In this document: piece by piece, positions 1 through 8,173 of the stretch
Position numbering within the stretch: position 1 is the stretch's first letter
Layout: every line of letters starts with the position of its first letter
NCBI GenBank assembly: GCA_964569795.1
Contig: CAZMVB010000019.1
Span: forward strand, 13,870 to 77,869
Reading direction: 5' to 3'
DNA: 64,000 nucleotides
DNA from: JAHJDS01 sp964569795
GTDB taxonomy: Bacteria; Desulfobacterota; Desulfarculia; Desulfarculales; JAHJDS01
Made by a program: the position numbers and the translations under genes
The notes under the pieces: model-generated
What the model was told of the DNA's origin: nothing
The model's database searches: none
The model's input: only the letters and a program-made list of their open reading frames with translations

Positions 1-2
1 TC

Positions 3-368
3 CGGCAGTGGCGGCACGGGTCCAAGGGCTTCACCCTGGAGGTGCCCGGGGGGCTGGTCGAAAACGGACTGGAGCCCCTGGCCGCGGCCCAAGGGGAGCT
101 GGTCGAGGAGACCGGACGCCGGGCCGCCGCCTGGGACCTGCTGGGACAGGTCAACCCCAACCCGGCCCTGTTTCCCAACCGGCTGCACACCTTTCTGGCG
201 ACCGATCTGTCCCTGGTCCAGGACGTGGTGGTCACCCCGACCGAACGGACCGAGGTCGAACTGGTCCCCCTGGTCGAGGTGCCCGGACTGATCAGGCAGG
301 GGGCCATCGATCACGCCCTGGTGATCTGCGCCTTTGCCCTGCTCTTTATCCAGCAGGGCCTGCCTTGA
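3..368 (+). CDS. NUDIX hydrolase, C-terminal part (5' truncated by window edge)
   Basis: The reading frame is open from the window edge, so the true start lies upstream. The visible 121 residues begin with a motif typical of ADP-ribose pyrophosphatase-type NUDIX proteins (RHGSKGFTLEVPGG), followed by a NUDIX box core (GELVEETG) whose paired glutamates bind the catalytic metal. Family members hydrolyse nucleoside diphosphates linked to another moiety, such as ADP-ribose or sugar nucleotides. The order PGG, then EExxEEtG, then a segment resembling NPALFPNRLHTFLA is characteristic. Substrate cannot be read from this fragment. DUF1178 follows 32 bases downstream on the same strand. Confidence 0.8.
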   Translation, partial: RQWRHGSKGFTLEVPGGLVENGLEPLAAAQGELVEETGRRAAAWDLLGQVNPNPALFPNRLHTFLATDLSLVQDVVVTPTERTEVELVPLVEVPGLIRQGAIDHALVICAFALLFIQQGLP

Positions 369-400
369 CCCCGGGCCGGGAAGATGATTAAAATAACAAT

Positions 401-820
401 ATGATCGCCTTTGATCTCAACTGCGAGCGGGGACACGTCTTCGAGGGGTGGTTCGACAGCGCGGCCGCCTTTGAGGACCAACTGGCCCGACAGATGGTCG
501 AGTGTCCGGTCTGCGGCTCGGCCGAGGTGACCCGGCGCTTCACCACCTTCGGGATCAAGAAGACCCGGTCCGACCCGGCCCCGACCGACGAGCAGACCCA
601 CCAGACGGCCATGAAGATCGTCCATTTCCTCGAGACCAATTTCGAGGACGTGGGGCCCCGCTTCGCTACCGAGGCCCTCAAGATCGCCTATGGCGCGGCC
701 GAACCCCGCAACATCCGCGGCGTGACCTCCGAGGAAGAGGAAAAGACCCTCGTCGAGGAGGGCATCCCCTTTTTCAAGCTGCCCCTGCCGGACAAGAAAC
801 CCCAGACCGACAAGCATTGA
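401..820 (+). CDS. DUF1178 family protein
   Basis: The 139-residue product matches the small DUF1178 family, whose function is unknown. It opens with MIAFDLNCERGH and has a putative zinc-ribbon-like set: Cys8 and His12, then Cys35 and Cys38 in ECPVCG. A conserved-looking helix follows (MKIVHFLETNFEDVG, around residue 70) and then an acidic stretch ending in GIPFFKLPLP. The length is normal for the family. It may be cotranscribed with the NUDIX gene upstream. It converges with the crotonase-family gene, with 45 bases between the stops. Confidence 0.8.
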   Translation: MIAFDLNCERGHVFEGWFDSAAAFEDQLARQMVECPVCGSAEVTRRFTTFGIKKTRSDPAPTDEQTHQTAMKIVHFLETNFEDVGPRFATEALKIAYGAAEPRNIRGVTSEEEEKTLVEEGIPFFKLPLPDKKPQTDKH

Positions 821-845
821 GGGCCTTTCGGAGAAATCCTCCGAC

Positions 846-864
846 GGACCGGCGGCCCCGGTCC
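846..864. terminator. Hairpin between convergent genes
   Basis: A perfect 7-bp stem (GGACCGG / CCGGTCC) with a 5-base loop lies between the convergent stops of the DUF1178 and crotonase-family genes. There is no T-tract on either strand, so it is at best a weak or factor-assisted bidirectional terminator. Confidence 0.35.
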
Positions 865-865
865 C

Positions 866-1669
866 TCAGTCCGTGAACCGCGGCGGCCGCTTCTCGAAGA
901 ACGCGGCGATGCCCTCCCGGAAATCATGGTTGGCCGAGAGCTGGACGATGGCCCGGCGTTCGTCCTCGATCCGAGGCTCGAGGTCGGGATAAAAGGCCCG
1001 GTGGAGGAATTCCTTGGTCCGGGCCAGGGCCAGCCGGGGCCGGGCGGCCAGGTCCAGGGCGATTTTCCTGGCCTCGTCCAGGACCGCCTCGTCCGCAACC
1101 ACCCGGTTGACCAGACCCAGCTCCCGGGCCTCGTCGGCGGTGATGGTCTGGCCCAGCATGAAGAACTCGGTCGCCCGCTTGTGGCCCATGAGCAGGGGCA
1201 GGAACACGCTCAGGCCGCCGTCCGGGGAGAAGCCGATGCGGATGTAGGCCGAGTCCAGCCGGGCCGAGCGGGCGGCGACCACCAAGTCGCAGGCCATGGC
1301 CCAGGCCAGTCCCCCGCCGGCGGCCACGCCGTTCAGGGCGCAGACGACCGGCTTGTCCATCCGCCTGATGGCCAGGACGACCGTGTTCAGCCACCGGGCC
1401 ACCTCGGTGAACAGTCGGGGCGGTCCCTGCCCCGGGTCGGACTCGATGGCCTCGGCCATGGACCGGACGTTGCCCCCGGCCGAGAAGGCCTTGCCTTGGC
1501 CGGTCAGGACGATCACCCGGACGGCGTCGTCCGTGGCCAGGGACTCCAGGGCGGCGGTCAGCTCCGGTCCCGAGGTCAGGTCCAGGGGGTTGAAGATGGC
1601 GGGCTGGTTGAGGGTGATCAATCCCAGGGGCCCCTCGACCGCCACGATCAGGGTCTGCCAGTCGGTCAT
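866..1669 (-). CDS. Enoyl-CoA hydratase/isomerase (crotonase) family protein
   Basis: This is a 267-residue crotonase-fold protein. The oxyanion-hole loop is AFSAGGN (61-67) and the second oxyanion element is NGVAAGGG (113-120). The two glutamates used by true hydratases (Glu144 and Glu164 of rat enzyme) appear to be replaced by Ala122 and Tyr142. An Asp follows in IGFSPDGG (about 150), the pattern of PaaG/enoyl-CoA isomerase-type members, so a CoA-thioester isomerase is more likely than a hydratase. The ATG at 1669 was chosen because GGGAG sits six bases upstream; the in-frame ATG at 1675 abuts that site. The frame stays open upstream through an assembly gap, but that part is a shadow. Confidence 0.85.
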   Translation of the reverse strand: MTDWQTLIVAVEGPLGLITLNQPAIFNPLDLTSGPELTAALESLATDDAVRVIVLTGQGKAFSAGGNVRSMAEAIESDPGQGPPRLFTEVARWLNTVVLAIRRMDKPVVCALNGVAAGGGLAWAMACDLVVAARSARLDSAYIRIGFSPDGGLSVFLPLLMGHKRATEFFMLGQTITADEARELGLVNRVVADEAVLDEARKIALDLAARPRLALARTKEFLHRAFYPDLEPRIEDERRAIVQLSANHDFREGIAAFFEKRPPRFTD

Positions 1670-1800
1670 GGTCATCTCCCGCTGCGGATTCGGTCCCAGG
1701 CTAGACCGGCCGCCCCAGGGTGTCAACCGGGCCCTGACGCGGCCTATTCGGGCCGTTTTTGTAGTTGCCACCGGTGTCTGGCTTTTGCTAATGTGAGTCC

Positions 1801-3122
1801 ATGTCTGCGGCCCGCAAAACCACGGTCTCCAGGAAAAAGGCCGAAAACGGCCGGCCAGGTTCGCCGGATGAGTCCAAAGCGGTCCCGTCGCCGACCCCGG
1901 TGACCAATACCCCGGGCTCGACCTCGTCCTCGGCNNNNNNNNNNNNNNNNNNNNNNNNNNNNNNNNNNNNNNNNNNNNNNNNNNNNNNNNNNNNNNNNNN
2001 NNNNNNNNNNNNNNNNNNNNNNNNNNNNNNNNNNCGGTCCCGTCGCCGACCCCGGTGACCAATACCCCGGGCTCGACCTCGTCCTCGGCTGAACCATCCC
2101 CCCCGGCCCCCAAGAAATCATCGAAGCGCAAGCAGACGGCTCCCCGGATCGACGACGTGGGCCCCGTGCCGACCGAACAGTCCGCCCCGGCCCCTGAAAA
2201 ATCATCGAAGCGCAAGCAGACGGCTCCCCGGACCGACGACGTGGGCCCCGTGGCGACCGAACAGTCCGCCCCGGCCCCTGAAAAATCATCGAAGCGCAAG
2301 CAGACGGCTCCCCGGACCGACGACGAGGGCCCGGTGGCGGCCGAACAGTCTGCCCCGGCCCCTGAAAAGTCATCCAAGCCCGAACAGGACGCTCCCCGGA
2401 CCGATGACGTGGGCCCGGTGGCGGCCGAACAGTCCGCCGCGGCCCCCAAGAAACCATCGAATCGCAAGCAGGCGGCTCCCGGGACCGACAGCACCGGGCC
2501 CCCACCGGCCGAAGGGGCCAAAAAACAAAGACCTCCCATTAAGATCGACGTGGCCGATCTGTGGCAAAAGGTCCGCCAAATCAAGATCCCCCGGCCGCCG
2601 TCGCGGCTGAAGGGACTGCTCAGACATCGGCCCTCGGGCCTGGAGATAATGGTCGGCCTGCTGATCATCGTCGCGGGGATCATGGTCGCCGTGGAACTGT
2701 TCGGGAGTCAGCCCAGGCTGCATCCCACGCCCGCCGTCCTGTCCCGGTCGGACATTCACAAGGTGCCGCCCGGCGTGGTCCGGGTCCTGAATACCCTGGA
2801 ACGTAACGCCCAGGTGGACCGCCGGACCATTTCCCGGCTCGAGGCCCAGTTGAACGGCCTCCGGCTCCAGTTCGACGGCCTCCGGGACCTGATCAAGTCC
2901 CGACTGAGCACACCGCCCCCCGCGGCGGGGTCCCCGGGGACCACCGCCCCATCCGTCGCCCCGGCCCCGCCTGAGCCCCCCCCGGCCGTCCCGCCGGCCG
3001 CCTCCCGGCCCGCGGCCCGTCCCGACCGGCGCCTGACCGATCTCGAGATCAGAATGGACGAGTTGACCCGCCAGGTCGAGGCCCTCAAGAAACGGCTGGG
3101 GAGGACCCGCCGGCCCAGATGA
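1801..3122 (+). CDS. Single-pass membrane protein with 28-residue N-terminal repeats and coiled coils (spans assembly gap)
   Basis: As deposited, the frame is broken by 100 Ns. Collapsing the Ns and the duplicated 55 bp restores one frame and gives about 388 residues. The order is a basic N-terminus, five tandem 28-residue Lys/Pro-rich repeats (PAPEKSSKRKQTAPRTDDVG type), a basic segment, one membrane helix (IMVGLLIIVAGIMVAVELFG), a coiled coil (VLNTLERNAQVDRRTISRLE region), a Pro/Ala-rich linker and a final coiled coil. The repeats are predicted cytoplasmic and the coiled coils periplasmic. I do not recognise the family. Its stop overlaps the start of the CCA-adding enzyme by 4 bases (ATGA), so the two are probably cotranslated. 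Confidence 0.7.
1935..2034. other. Assembly gap (100 N) flanked by exact 55-bp overlap
   Basis: The 55 bases just before the Ns (1880-1934) are identical to the 55 just after (2035-2089). This is what a scaffolder leaves when two contigs sharing a k-mer-sized end are joined with a default 100-N spacer. Removing 155 bases restores the reading frame of the gene across it. Confidence 0.95.
2103..2519 (+). repeat. Five tandem 84-bp coding repeats
   Basis: Five head-to-tail units of 84 bp (28 codons) start at about 2103, 2187, 2271, 2355 and 2439. The first three are nearly identical in DNA; the fourth and fifth drift (SSKPEQDAPRT, PSNRKQAAPGT). Each encodes PAPEK-SSKRKQ-APR-DDVGPV-EQSA. The near-identity suggests recent expansion by slippage or unequal recombination and may have caused the adjoining assembly break. 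Confidence 0.9.
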
Positions 3123-4591
3123 CAGGCCCCGCCTCGACCCTCTCTCCGGACCAATTGATCATCGCCGCCCGGCGCCTGCTGGAGAGGGCCGGACTGGACG
3201 AGCTGTCGGCCCTGGCCCGGCGGCGGGGGGCGCGGGTCTATCTGTGCGGGGGCAGCGTCCGCGATCTGGCGCTCGGTCGGCCCGAGCCCCCGATCCAGGA
3301 CCTGGACCTGGCCGTGGACGGCCAGGCCTTTACCCTGGGCCGGGACCTGGCCGAAAGCATCGGCGGGCGGTTCGTTCCCCTGGACAAGGGACACGACACG
3401 GCCCGGGTGGTCGGCCGGCGGGTCTGGATCGACCTGGCCGGCCTGCGGGCCCCGACCATCGAGGCCGACCTGCTGGCCCGGGACTACACTCTCAACGCCT
3501 TGGCCCTGCCCCTGGACGCGCCCGGGCCGCTGCTGGACCCCGGCGGCGGACTGGCCGACCTGAACCGGGGGATCATCCGCCACCTCTCCCGGGAAAACCT
3601 CGAGGCCGATCCCCTGCGCCTGATCCGGGCCTTTCGGTTCATGGCCCAGCTCGGTTTCGAGATTCACCCCGAGACCATGGCCCTCATCGCCGACCTGGCC
3701 GGGCTGGCCGTGGTCCCGGCCGTGGAGAGGACCCTGAGCGAACTCTACCTCCTGCTCGAGGCCCCGGGCGCCGGGCCGGCCCTGGCGGCCCTGGATGAGG
3801 CCGGGCTCCTGGCGGTCTTGTTTCCGGAACTCGAGGCCGGACGGGGGATGGAGCAGAACCAGGCCCACCACCTGGGCGTCCGCGAACACCTGATCGAGAC
3901 CGCGGTCCAGGCGGCGGCGCTCCTGGCCGAGCCGGCCCAGGCCTTGGGCGAGGGGGGGGAGGTCATCCGGTCCTACGCCGGGCCCCGGCGGCGGCACGTC
4001 CTGCTGGCCGCCTTGCTCCACGACGCGGGCAAGCCGGACACCAAGCGGATCGAGGACCGGGCCGAGGGGCCCTGGGCCACCTTTTACCAGCACGAGTCGG
4101 CCGGCGAGAGGGTCTGGCTGGAAATCGCCCGCCGGCTGGGCGTGTCCCGGGCCGACACGGCGATCATCGCCCGGCTGATCAAGCTCCACATGAGGCCCTG
4201 GCATCTGACGGGCCTCAGGCGCGAGGGCCGGCTGACGACTCGGGCCCTGAGCCGGATGATCATCGCCGCCGGCCAGGACCTGGTCGGCCTGTTCGTGCTG
4301 GCCCTGGCCGACGCCCGGGCGGCCCGGGGACCGCTCCAGCCGCCGGACCTCGAGGCCGAGATCGGCGACCTGTTCCGGGCGGCCTTGATCCGCCGGGACG
4401 AGATCGTCCGGCAGGCCCTGGATCGGCCCCTGCTGGATGGACGGCAGGTGATGGAGATCATGGGGCTGGAACCCGGCCCGCGGGTGGGAAGGCTCTTGAC
4501 GGCGCTTAGGGAGGCCCGGCTCGACGGACTGATCCAGGACGCCGAGCAGGCCCGGACCTGGCTGCTCACGGCCGGCCGCCGGATCCAGTAG
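3119..4591 (+). CDS. cca: CCA-adding enzyme / poly(A) polymerase-type tRNA nucleotidyltransferase with HD domain
   Basis: This is a 490-residue class II nucleotidyltransferase. The head domain carries CGGSVRDLALG (43-53) and the catalytic DLD at 61-63, followed by the RDYTLNALAL motif at 121-130, which is typical of CCA-adding enzymes that build or repair the tRNA 3' end. The neck contains DPLRLIRAFRFMAQLGF (164-180). A C-terminal HD phosphohydrolase domain is marked by LLHDAGKPDTK (HD at 301-302). Poly(A) polymerase I and A- or C-only enzymes share this fold, so exact specificity is inferred. The start overlaps the preceding stop by 4 bases. Confidence 0.88.
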   Translation: MTGPASTLSPDQLIIAARRLLERAGLDELSALARRRGARVYLCGGSVRDLALGRPEPPIQDLDLAVDGQAFTLGRDLAESIGGRFVPLDKGHDTARVVGRRVWIDLAGLRAPTIEADLLARDYTLNALALPLDAPGPLLDPGGGLADLNRGIIRHLSRENLEADPLRLIRAFRFMAQLGFEIHPETMALIADLAGLAVVPAVERTLSELYLLLEAPGAGPALAALDEAGLLAVLFPELEAGRGMEQNQAHHLGVREHLIETAVQAAALLAEPAQALGEGGEVIRSYAGPRRRHVLLAALLHDAGKPDTKRIEDRAEGPWATFYQHESAGERVWLEIARRLGVSRADTAIIARLIKLHMRPWHLTGLRREGRLTTRALSRMIIAAGQDLVGLFVLALADARAARGPLQPPDLEAEIGDLFRAALIRRDEIVRQALDRPLLDGRQVMEIMGLEPGPRVGRLLTALREARLDGLIQDAEQARTWLLTAGRRIQ

Positions 4592-4598
4592 CGGCGGC

Positions 4599-5120
4599 CT
4601 ATCCGGTCAGCTCGGCCAGGGCCCGCTGGAACTCGGCCAGGGACTCGTCACCGAACAGGCAAAAGACGACGCGTTCCAGGACCGTCTCGCCCCGCAGGTG
4701 CTCGATGGTCGTGTCCAGCATCAGCCGGGCCGCCCGGTCGAGGGGAAAGCCGAAGATGCCGGTGCTGATGGCCGGGAAGGCGACGCTCTTGATCGAGTTC
4801 TCCTCGCAGCGTTGCAGGCTCTCCTTGACGGCGCTGACGAGCTTGTTGTCCTCGTCGCCCTCGCCCATGCGCGGCCCCACGGCGTGGATGACGTAAGCGG
4901 CCTTCAGATCGCCCGCCCCGGTGACCACCGCCCCGCCGACGTGGGTCCCGCCGATCCGGTCGCACTCGGCCTGGATGGACGGTCCCCCCCGGCGGCGGAT
5001 GGCCCCGGCCACCCCGGCCCCCAGTTGGAGCTGGGCGTTGGCCGCGTTGACGATCGCCTCGGTGTCCATGGCGGTGATGTCGCCGCCGACAAGCTCCAGG
5101 GTCGTCCGGTTGATCCGCAT
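4599..5120 (-). CDS. Macrodomain protein (ADP-ribose/O-acetyl-ADP-ribose binding)
   Basis: This is a 173-residue stand-alone macrodomain. The signature starts with LVGGDITAMDTEAIVNAANAQL, then GAGVAGAIRRRGG, the mid-domain GGAVVTGAGDL and the phosphate-binding loop PAISTGIFGFPLD. Family members bind ADP-ribose and often hydrolyse O-acetyl-ADP-ribose or mono-ADP-ribosyl adducts. The start was set at the ATG preceded by GAGGAAGGGG; a longer reading begins upstream but lacks such a site. It converges with the CCA-adding gene with only 7 bases between stops. No partner ADP-ribosyltransferase is visible nearby. Confidence 0.88.
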   Translation of the reverse strand: MRINRTTLELVGGDITAMDTEAIVNAANAQLQLGAGVAGAIRRRGGPSIQAECDRIGGTHVGGAVVTGAGDLKAAYVIHAVGPRMGEGDEDNKLVSAVKESLQRCEENSIKSVAFPAISTGIFGFPLDRAARLMLDTTIEHLRGETVLERVVFCLFGDESLAEFQRALAELTG

Positions 5121-5207
5121 CCCCTTCCTCCTCTGATCGCCGGTCAGCCCCGGCGGGCCGATCCGGACCAAAAGGCTTGTTCACCCCCCTCAAAAAGATT
5201 AAAATGC

Positions 5208-5954
5208 ATGGCAATGAATCTGACAACCAAAAATGATAAAGAACGGCGAAAACGGATCGCCGCCGGGGTGGCCAGCGGGGTGGGGACCCTGCTGCTCATC
5301 GCCGCCATCATCGGCTCCATCGCCGGGGTCATCGCCATCCTGAACACCTCCCTCTATGACGCCCACATGTGGGTCAAAAGAAACATCCGGTTTTCCTCGA
5401 TCATCGATCCGACCACCGGCAAGCCCTGGGAGGGCGGGCTGACCTTCCTCAATCCCGAGGCCAATGACCCGAAGATCGGCGGCCAGATAAAACTGGGCCG
5501 GGCCATCACCAAGTACCTCGAACAGCAGGCCCGGCTCAACCTGGTCCAGGTCCTGGCCCGCCAGATGATCGACAAGGCCCTGGGTCCCCAGGCGGGAGTG
5601 ATCCTCCGGGTGGCCATGTTCGTCTTTTTCATCCTGATCTTCATGACCTTTTTCCGGATCTTCACCTTCATGGGCTATTTCCGCTCGGTCCGGGCGGCCG
5701 TCTTCTGCGCGGCGGTGCTGTACGCCCTGTTGCCCAATCCGACCGGCGAGTTGTGGGACGAGATCCTGTTTTTGGCCATTGCCGTGGCCCTGATCGTCAT
5801 CCGGGCGACCTGGGTCCAGCACAAGCGCCGCCGGAAAAAGAGCAAGGGCGAGGAGCCGCCCGACGATTCCAAGAGACCCGGGCCCCCCGGTCCGGCCACG
5901 AGCCGGGGCCCCGAGGCGGACATCCTGTTCCAACCCGCGGAAGAGTCGTCTTGA
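5208..5954 (+). CDS. Hypothetical multi-pass membrane protein
   Basis: A 248-residue protein not recognised as a known family. It has a basic N-terminus, a membrane helix near residues 18-45 (VGTLLLIAAIIGSIAGVIAIL), a hydrophilic loop of about 90 residues, then three more hydrophobic segments (ILRVAMFVFFILIFMTFF, AAVFCAAVLYALL, EILFLAIAVALIVI). It ends in a charged Pro-rich cytoplasmic-type tail rich in KRRRKKSKGEE. The ATG at 5208 was used; another in-frame ATG at 5214 is equally possible because no strong ribosome site is visible. The UDPGP-like gene starts 52 bases downstream on the same strand. Confidence 0.65.
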   Translation: MAMNLTTKNDKERRKRIAAGVASGVGTLLLIAAIIGSIAGVIAILNTSLYDAHMWVKRNIRFSSIIDPTTGKPWEGGLTFLNPEANDPKIGGQIKLGRAITKYLEQQARLNLVQVLARQMIDKALGPQAGVILRVAMFVFFILIFMTFFRIFTFMGYFRSVRAAVFCAAVLYALLPNPTGELWDEILFLAIAVALIVIRATWVQHKRRRKKSKGEEPPDDSKRPGPPGPATSRGPEADILFQPAEESS

Positions 5955-6006
5955 ACGCGCCCCCGGGCCGTGACCGCCGGCGGCCCTGTTCCGCCCCAGA
6001 AGACCC

Positions 6007-7353
6007 ATGAGCCGACTGGACCTGACCGATCACCAGACCTACGTCGCCTCCTGCATCGAGCTGGCCGACCGGCGACTGGGGGGGTATGCCTCTCTGGACC
6101 AGGTGGCCGCCGAACAGGACCATATCAACCGCTATCCCAACCTGGACCGCATCAGCAGCCCCCGCGAGATCATGATCCTCGACGAGCAGGACCTGGATCT
6201 GGACCGGGCCCGGCGGATGCTGCTCCAGGGCGGCCTCCTGGCCGAACACACCGCCGCCGGCGAGGCCACCCGCCTCGGCCTCGGCTCGAAATTCCTGATC
6301 GATCCGGCCCGGGACCTGCCCCCGCAGCGGATCGTCGAGTTGATGTCCCAGGAATCGGGCCGAACGTTCACCCTGGACGACCTGGAGGACGAACTGACGG
6401 TCTCCCCTGGGGACCTGGCCTCCCTGTCCCTGGGGGTCAGGCACCTGACCCAGTCCGCCTTTGATTTGACCCAGATGGCCCGGGGAATGAGGATGGACTG
6501 GCGCTCGGTGCTGGACAGGCAGCACCTGATGATCGTGGTCAACGAGCAAAACGCCGACCCGATCACGGCCGAGGTCCAGCACGCCCGGTTCTTCGGCTTT
6601 ACGCCCCGGCAGGTGTACTTCATGGTCCAGCAGGCCTATCACGGCCTCTCCCGGGGGAAGAGGGGTTGGGTTTACGACCTGGATTCCCCCCGGCGCCTGC
6701 ACAACCACGGCCAGATGGCCCTCCAGCAGACCATGGACCGCCAGTGGTTCTACTTCAGCGGGGACAACCCCGAGTACCTGGAGGCGGACGAGGTCGAGGA
6801 CCTCCTCGGCCGGCTGGAGGACAAGGTCTCGTTCAACATCGAGAACCTGGATTACCTGACCGGATCGATCGACCTGGAGGCCCTGGCCCTGGCCCTCACG
6901 CTCAAGGATCAGGGGGTGACCATGGTCATGGAGGTCGTGGCCAACGACCCCGAGTATCCGGAAAAGGGGGGCATGGCCGCCTTTGACCTGGTCCTGGACC
7001 ATGACGTGATGATCGAGAGCTTTCAGCTCGAGGGGCTGCCGCCCGGCGACATCGAGTTTCTCAACAAAAACTTCAACCACTACCCCCGACCAGTGGCGGC
7101 CTGGCGCGGGCTGAGGGAGACGGGCCTGCCCATGCCCATCGCCGTCAAGGACGGTTATCTCTACTTTCAGCCGGTTCAGGGCGACCTGAACTTTCAGTTG
7201 GAGACCAGAATGTTCAGGCGGGCCAGCCTGAAACCCATCTCCACCTGGAAGTCCGTGGTCCACACCCCGGAGGCGATAGGCGCCATGGCCGCCCAGGACC
7301 GTCAGCCGGATTTCCTGGCCTTTGTCCGGGAAGTGACCGGACTGCTCGGGTGA
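6007..7353 (+). CDS. Putative UDPGP-type nucleotidyltransferase-like protein
   Basis: The 448-residue product resembles the UDP-sugar/UDP-N-acetylglucosamine pyrophosphorylase fold. The nucleotide loop position reads HTAAGEATRLGLGSKF (compare the family LAGGQGTRLG...KF), then LMIVVNEQN, then FFGFTPRQVYFMVQQAYHG, and LHNHGQ where the family has PHGNG. The glycine-rich loop is degenerate (AAGEATRLG), so catalysis is uncertain. No sugar-nucleotide pathway genes adjoin it. The assignment rests on motif order only; a wholly different function is possible. It ends 4 bases before the LolA-like gene, indicating one transcript. Confidence 0.45.
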   Translation: MSRLDLTDHQTYVASCIELADRRLGGYASLDQVAAEQDHINRYPNLDRISSPREIMILDEQDLDLDRARRMLLQGGLLAEHTAAGEATRLGLGSKFLIDPARDLPPQRIVELMSQESGRTFTLDDLEDELTVSPGDLASLSLGVRHLTQSAFDLTQMARGMRMDWRSVLDRQHLMIVVNEQNADPITAEVQHARFFGFTPRQVYFMVQQAYHGLSRGKRGWVYDLDSPRRLHNHGQMALQQTMDRQWFYFSGDNPEYLEADEVEDLLGRLEDKVSFNIENLDYLTGSIDLEALALALTLKDQGVTMVMEVVANDPEYPEKGGMAAFDLVLDHDVMIESFQLEGLPPGDIEFLNKNFNHYPRPVAAWRGLRETGLPMPIAVKDGYLYFQPVQGDLNFQLETRMFRRASLKPISTWKSVVHTPEAIGAMAAQDRQPDFLAFVREVTGLLG

Positions 7354-7357
7354 CGCC

Positions 7358-8173
7358 ATGAAGACCCTCCTAGGCGCGGCGCTGATCCTGGTCCTGACGC
7401 CGCTGGTTTCGGCCCGGGCCTCGATCGTTCCCGCCCCCGAGGCCCTGACCGGACTGGTCAACAACTACCGGACCCTGAACCTGTTCCGCCTGACCCTGCG
7501 CACCAGTCTGGCCGACGGACGGCAGGGGACCGAGGAGGTGACGGTCATGGCCCCGGACCGTTTCCGGGCCGTGCTCCGGCTGCCGGACGGCAGCCAGGTC
7601 ACGGTCAAGAACAAGGACCGGGGCGTGGTCGTCTGGCGGGGCCGGCGGGCCGCCCGGCGGCTGAGCCCGCTGACGTTCTACCTGGCGCCGTTCATGTGCC
7701 GGAGCCGGGCCCAGGCCCTGGCCATGTTGAAACGGTTCAAGATCAGGCCGCTGTCGTTGGGCCTGGACCTGGTCCCGCCCCACATCGTCGTGATCATCGG
7801 GGCCACGGCCCACAACCCGAGCGCCCCCCAGTTGCGGCTGGACAAGGATCACTATTACCCCTTGCGGCTGGTGGTCCCCACCGAGAACCCGCAGGTTGTC
7901 CTGACCGTGGGCTATCACGGCTACAGCCGGCAATGGGGCTGGTGGCTGCCCCGCCGGATCGAGATCCGCCTGGGCAGCCAGGTGGTGCGCCGGATGGAGG
8001 TTGTGGCCGTGGCCCAGTTGACCCGGACGCCGGCCAAATTGTTCGACGCGGCGCGGCTGAGCGAGGACCTGCCCCGCCTCCGGGACCGGAACGCCCCGCC
8101 CTTGTGGCCCGATGATTTCGAGCGCCTGTTGCGGGAGTACCAGGAACGCCTCCAGCAAATTCAACCGCGATGA
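7358..8173 (+). CDS. Exported LolA-like / outer-membrane lipoprotein-sorting-like protein
   Basis: A 271-residue protein with a Sec signal peptide (MKTLLGAALILVLTPLVSARA). It then shows the shape of LolA/LolB-fold proteins: a helix with YRTLNLFRLTLRTSLADGRQ, strands such as VMAPDRFRAVLRLPDGSQVTV, and late strands WWLPRRIEIRLGSQVVRRMEV. Proteins of this fold bind lipid acyl chains in the periplasm. No lipobox is seen. A specific role in lipoprotein transport is not shown. The stop overlaps the priA start by 4 bases. Confidence 0.55.
   Translation: MKTLLGAALILVLTPLVSARASIVPAPEALTGLVNNYRTLNLFRLTLRTSLADGRQGTEEVTVMAPDRFRAVLRLPDGSQVTVKNKDRGVVVWRGRRAARRLSPLTFYLAPFMCRSRAQALAMLKRFKIRPLSLGLDLVPPHIVVIIGATAHNPSAPQLRLDKDHYYPLRLVVPTENPQVVLTVGYHGYSRQWGWWLPRRIEIRLGSQVVRRMEVVAVAQLTRTPAKLFDAARLSEDLPRLRDRNAPPLWPDDFERLLREYQERLQQIQPR

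Noticed and set aside
866..2683. Very long minus-strand frame through the first gap
   Set aside because: Only the first 800 bases are the crotonase-family gene; the rest is the reverse of the repeat protein plus Ns, with Ser/Gly-rich non-protein-like content.
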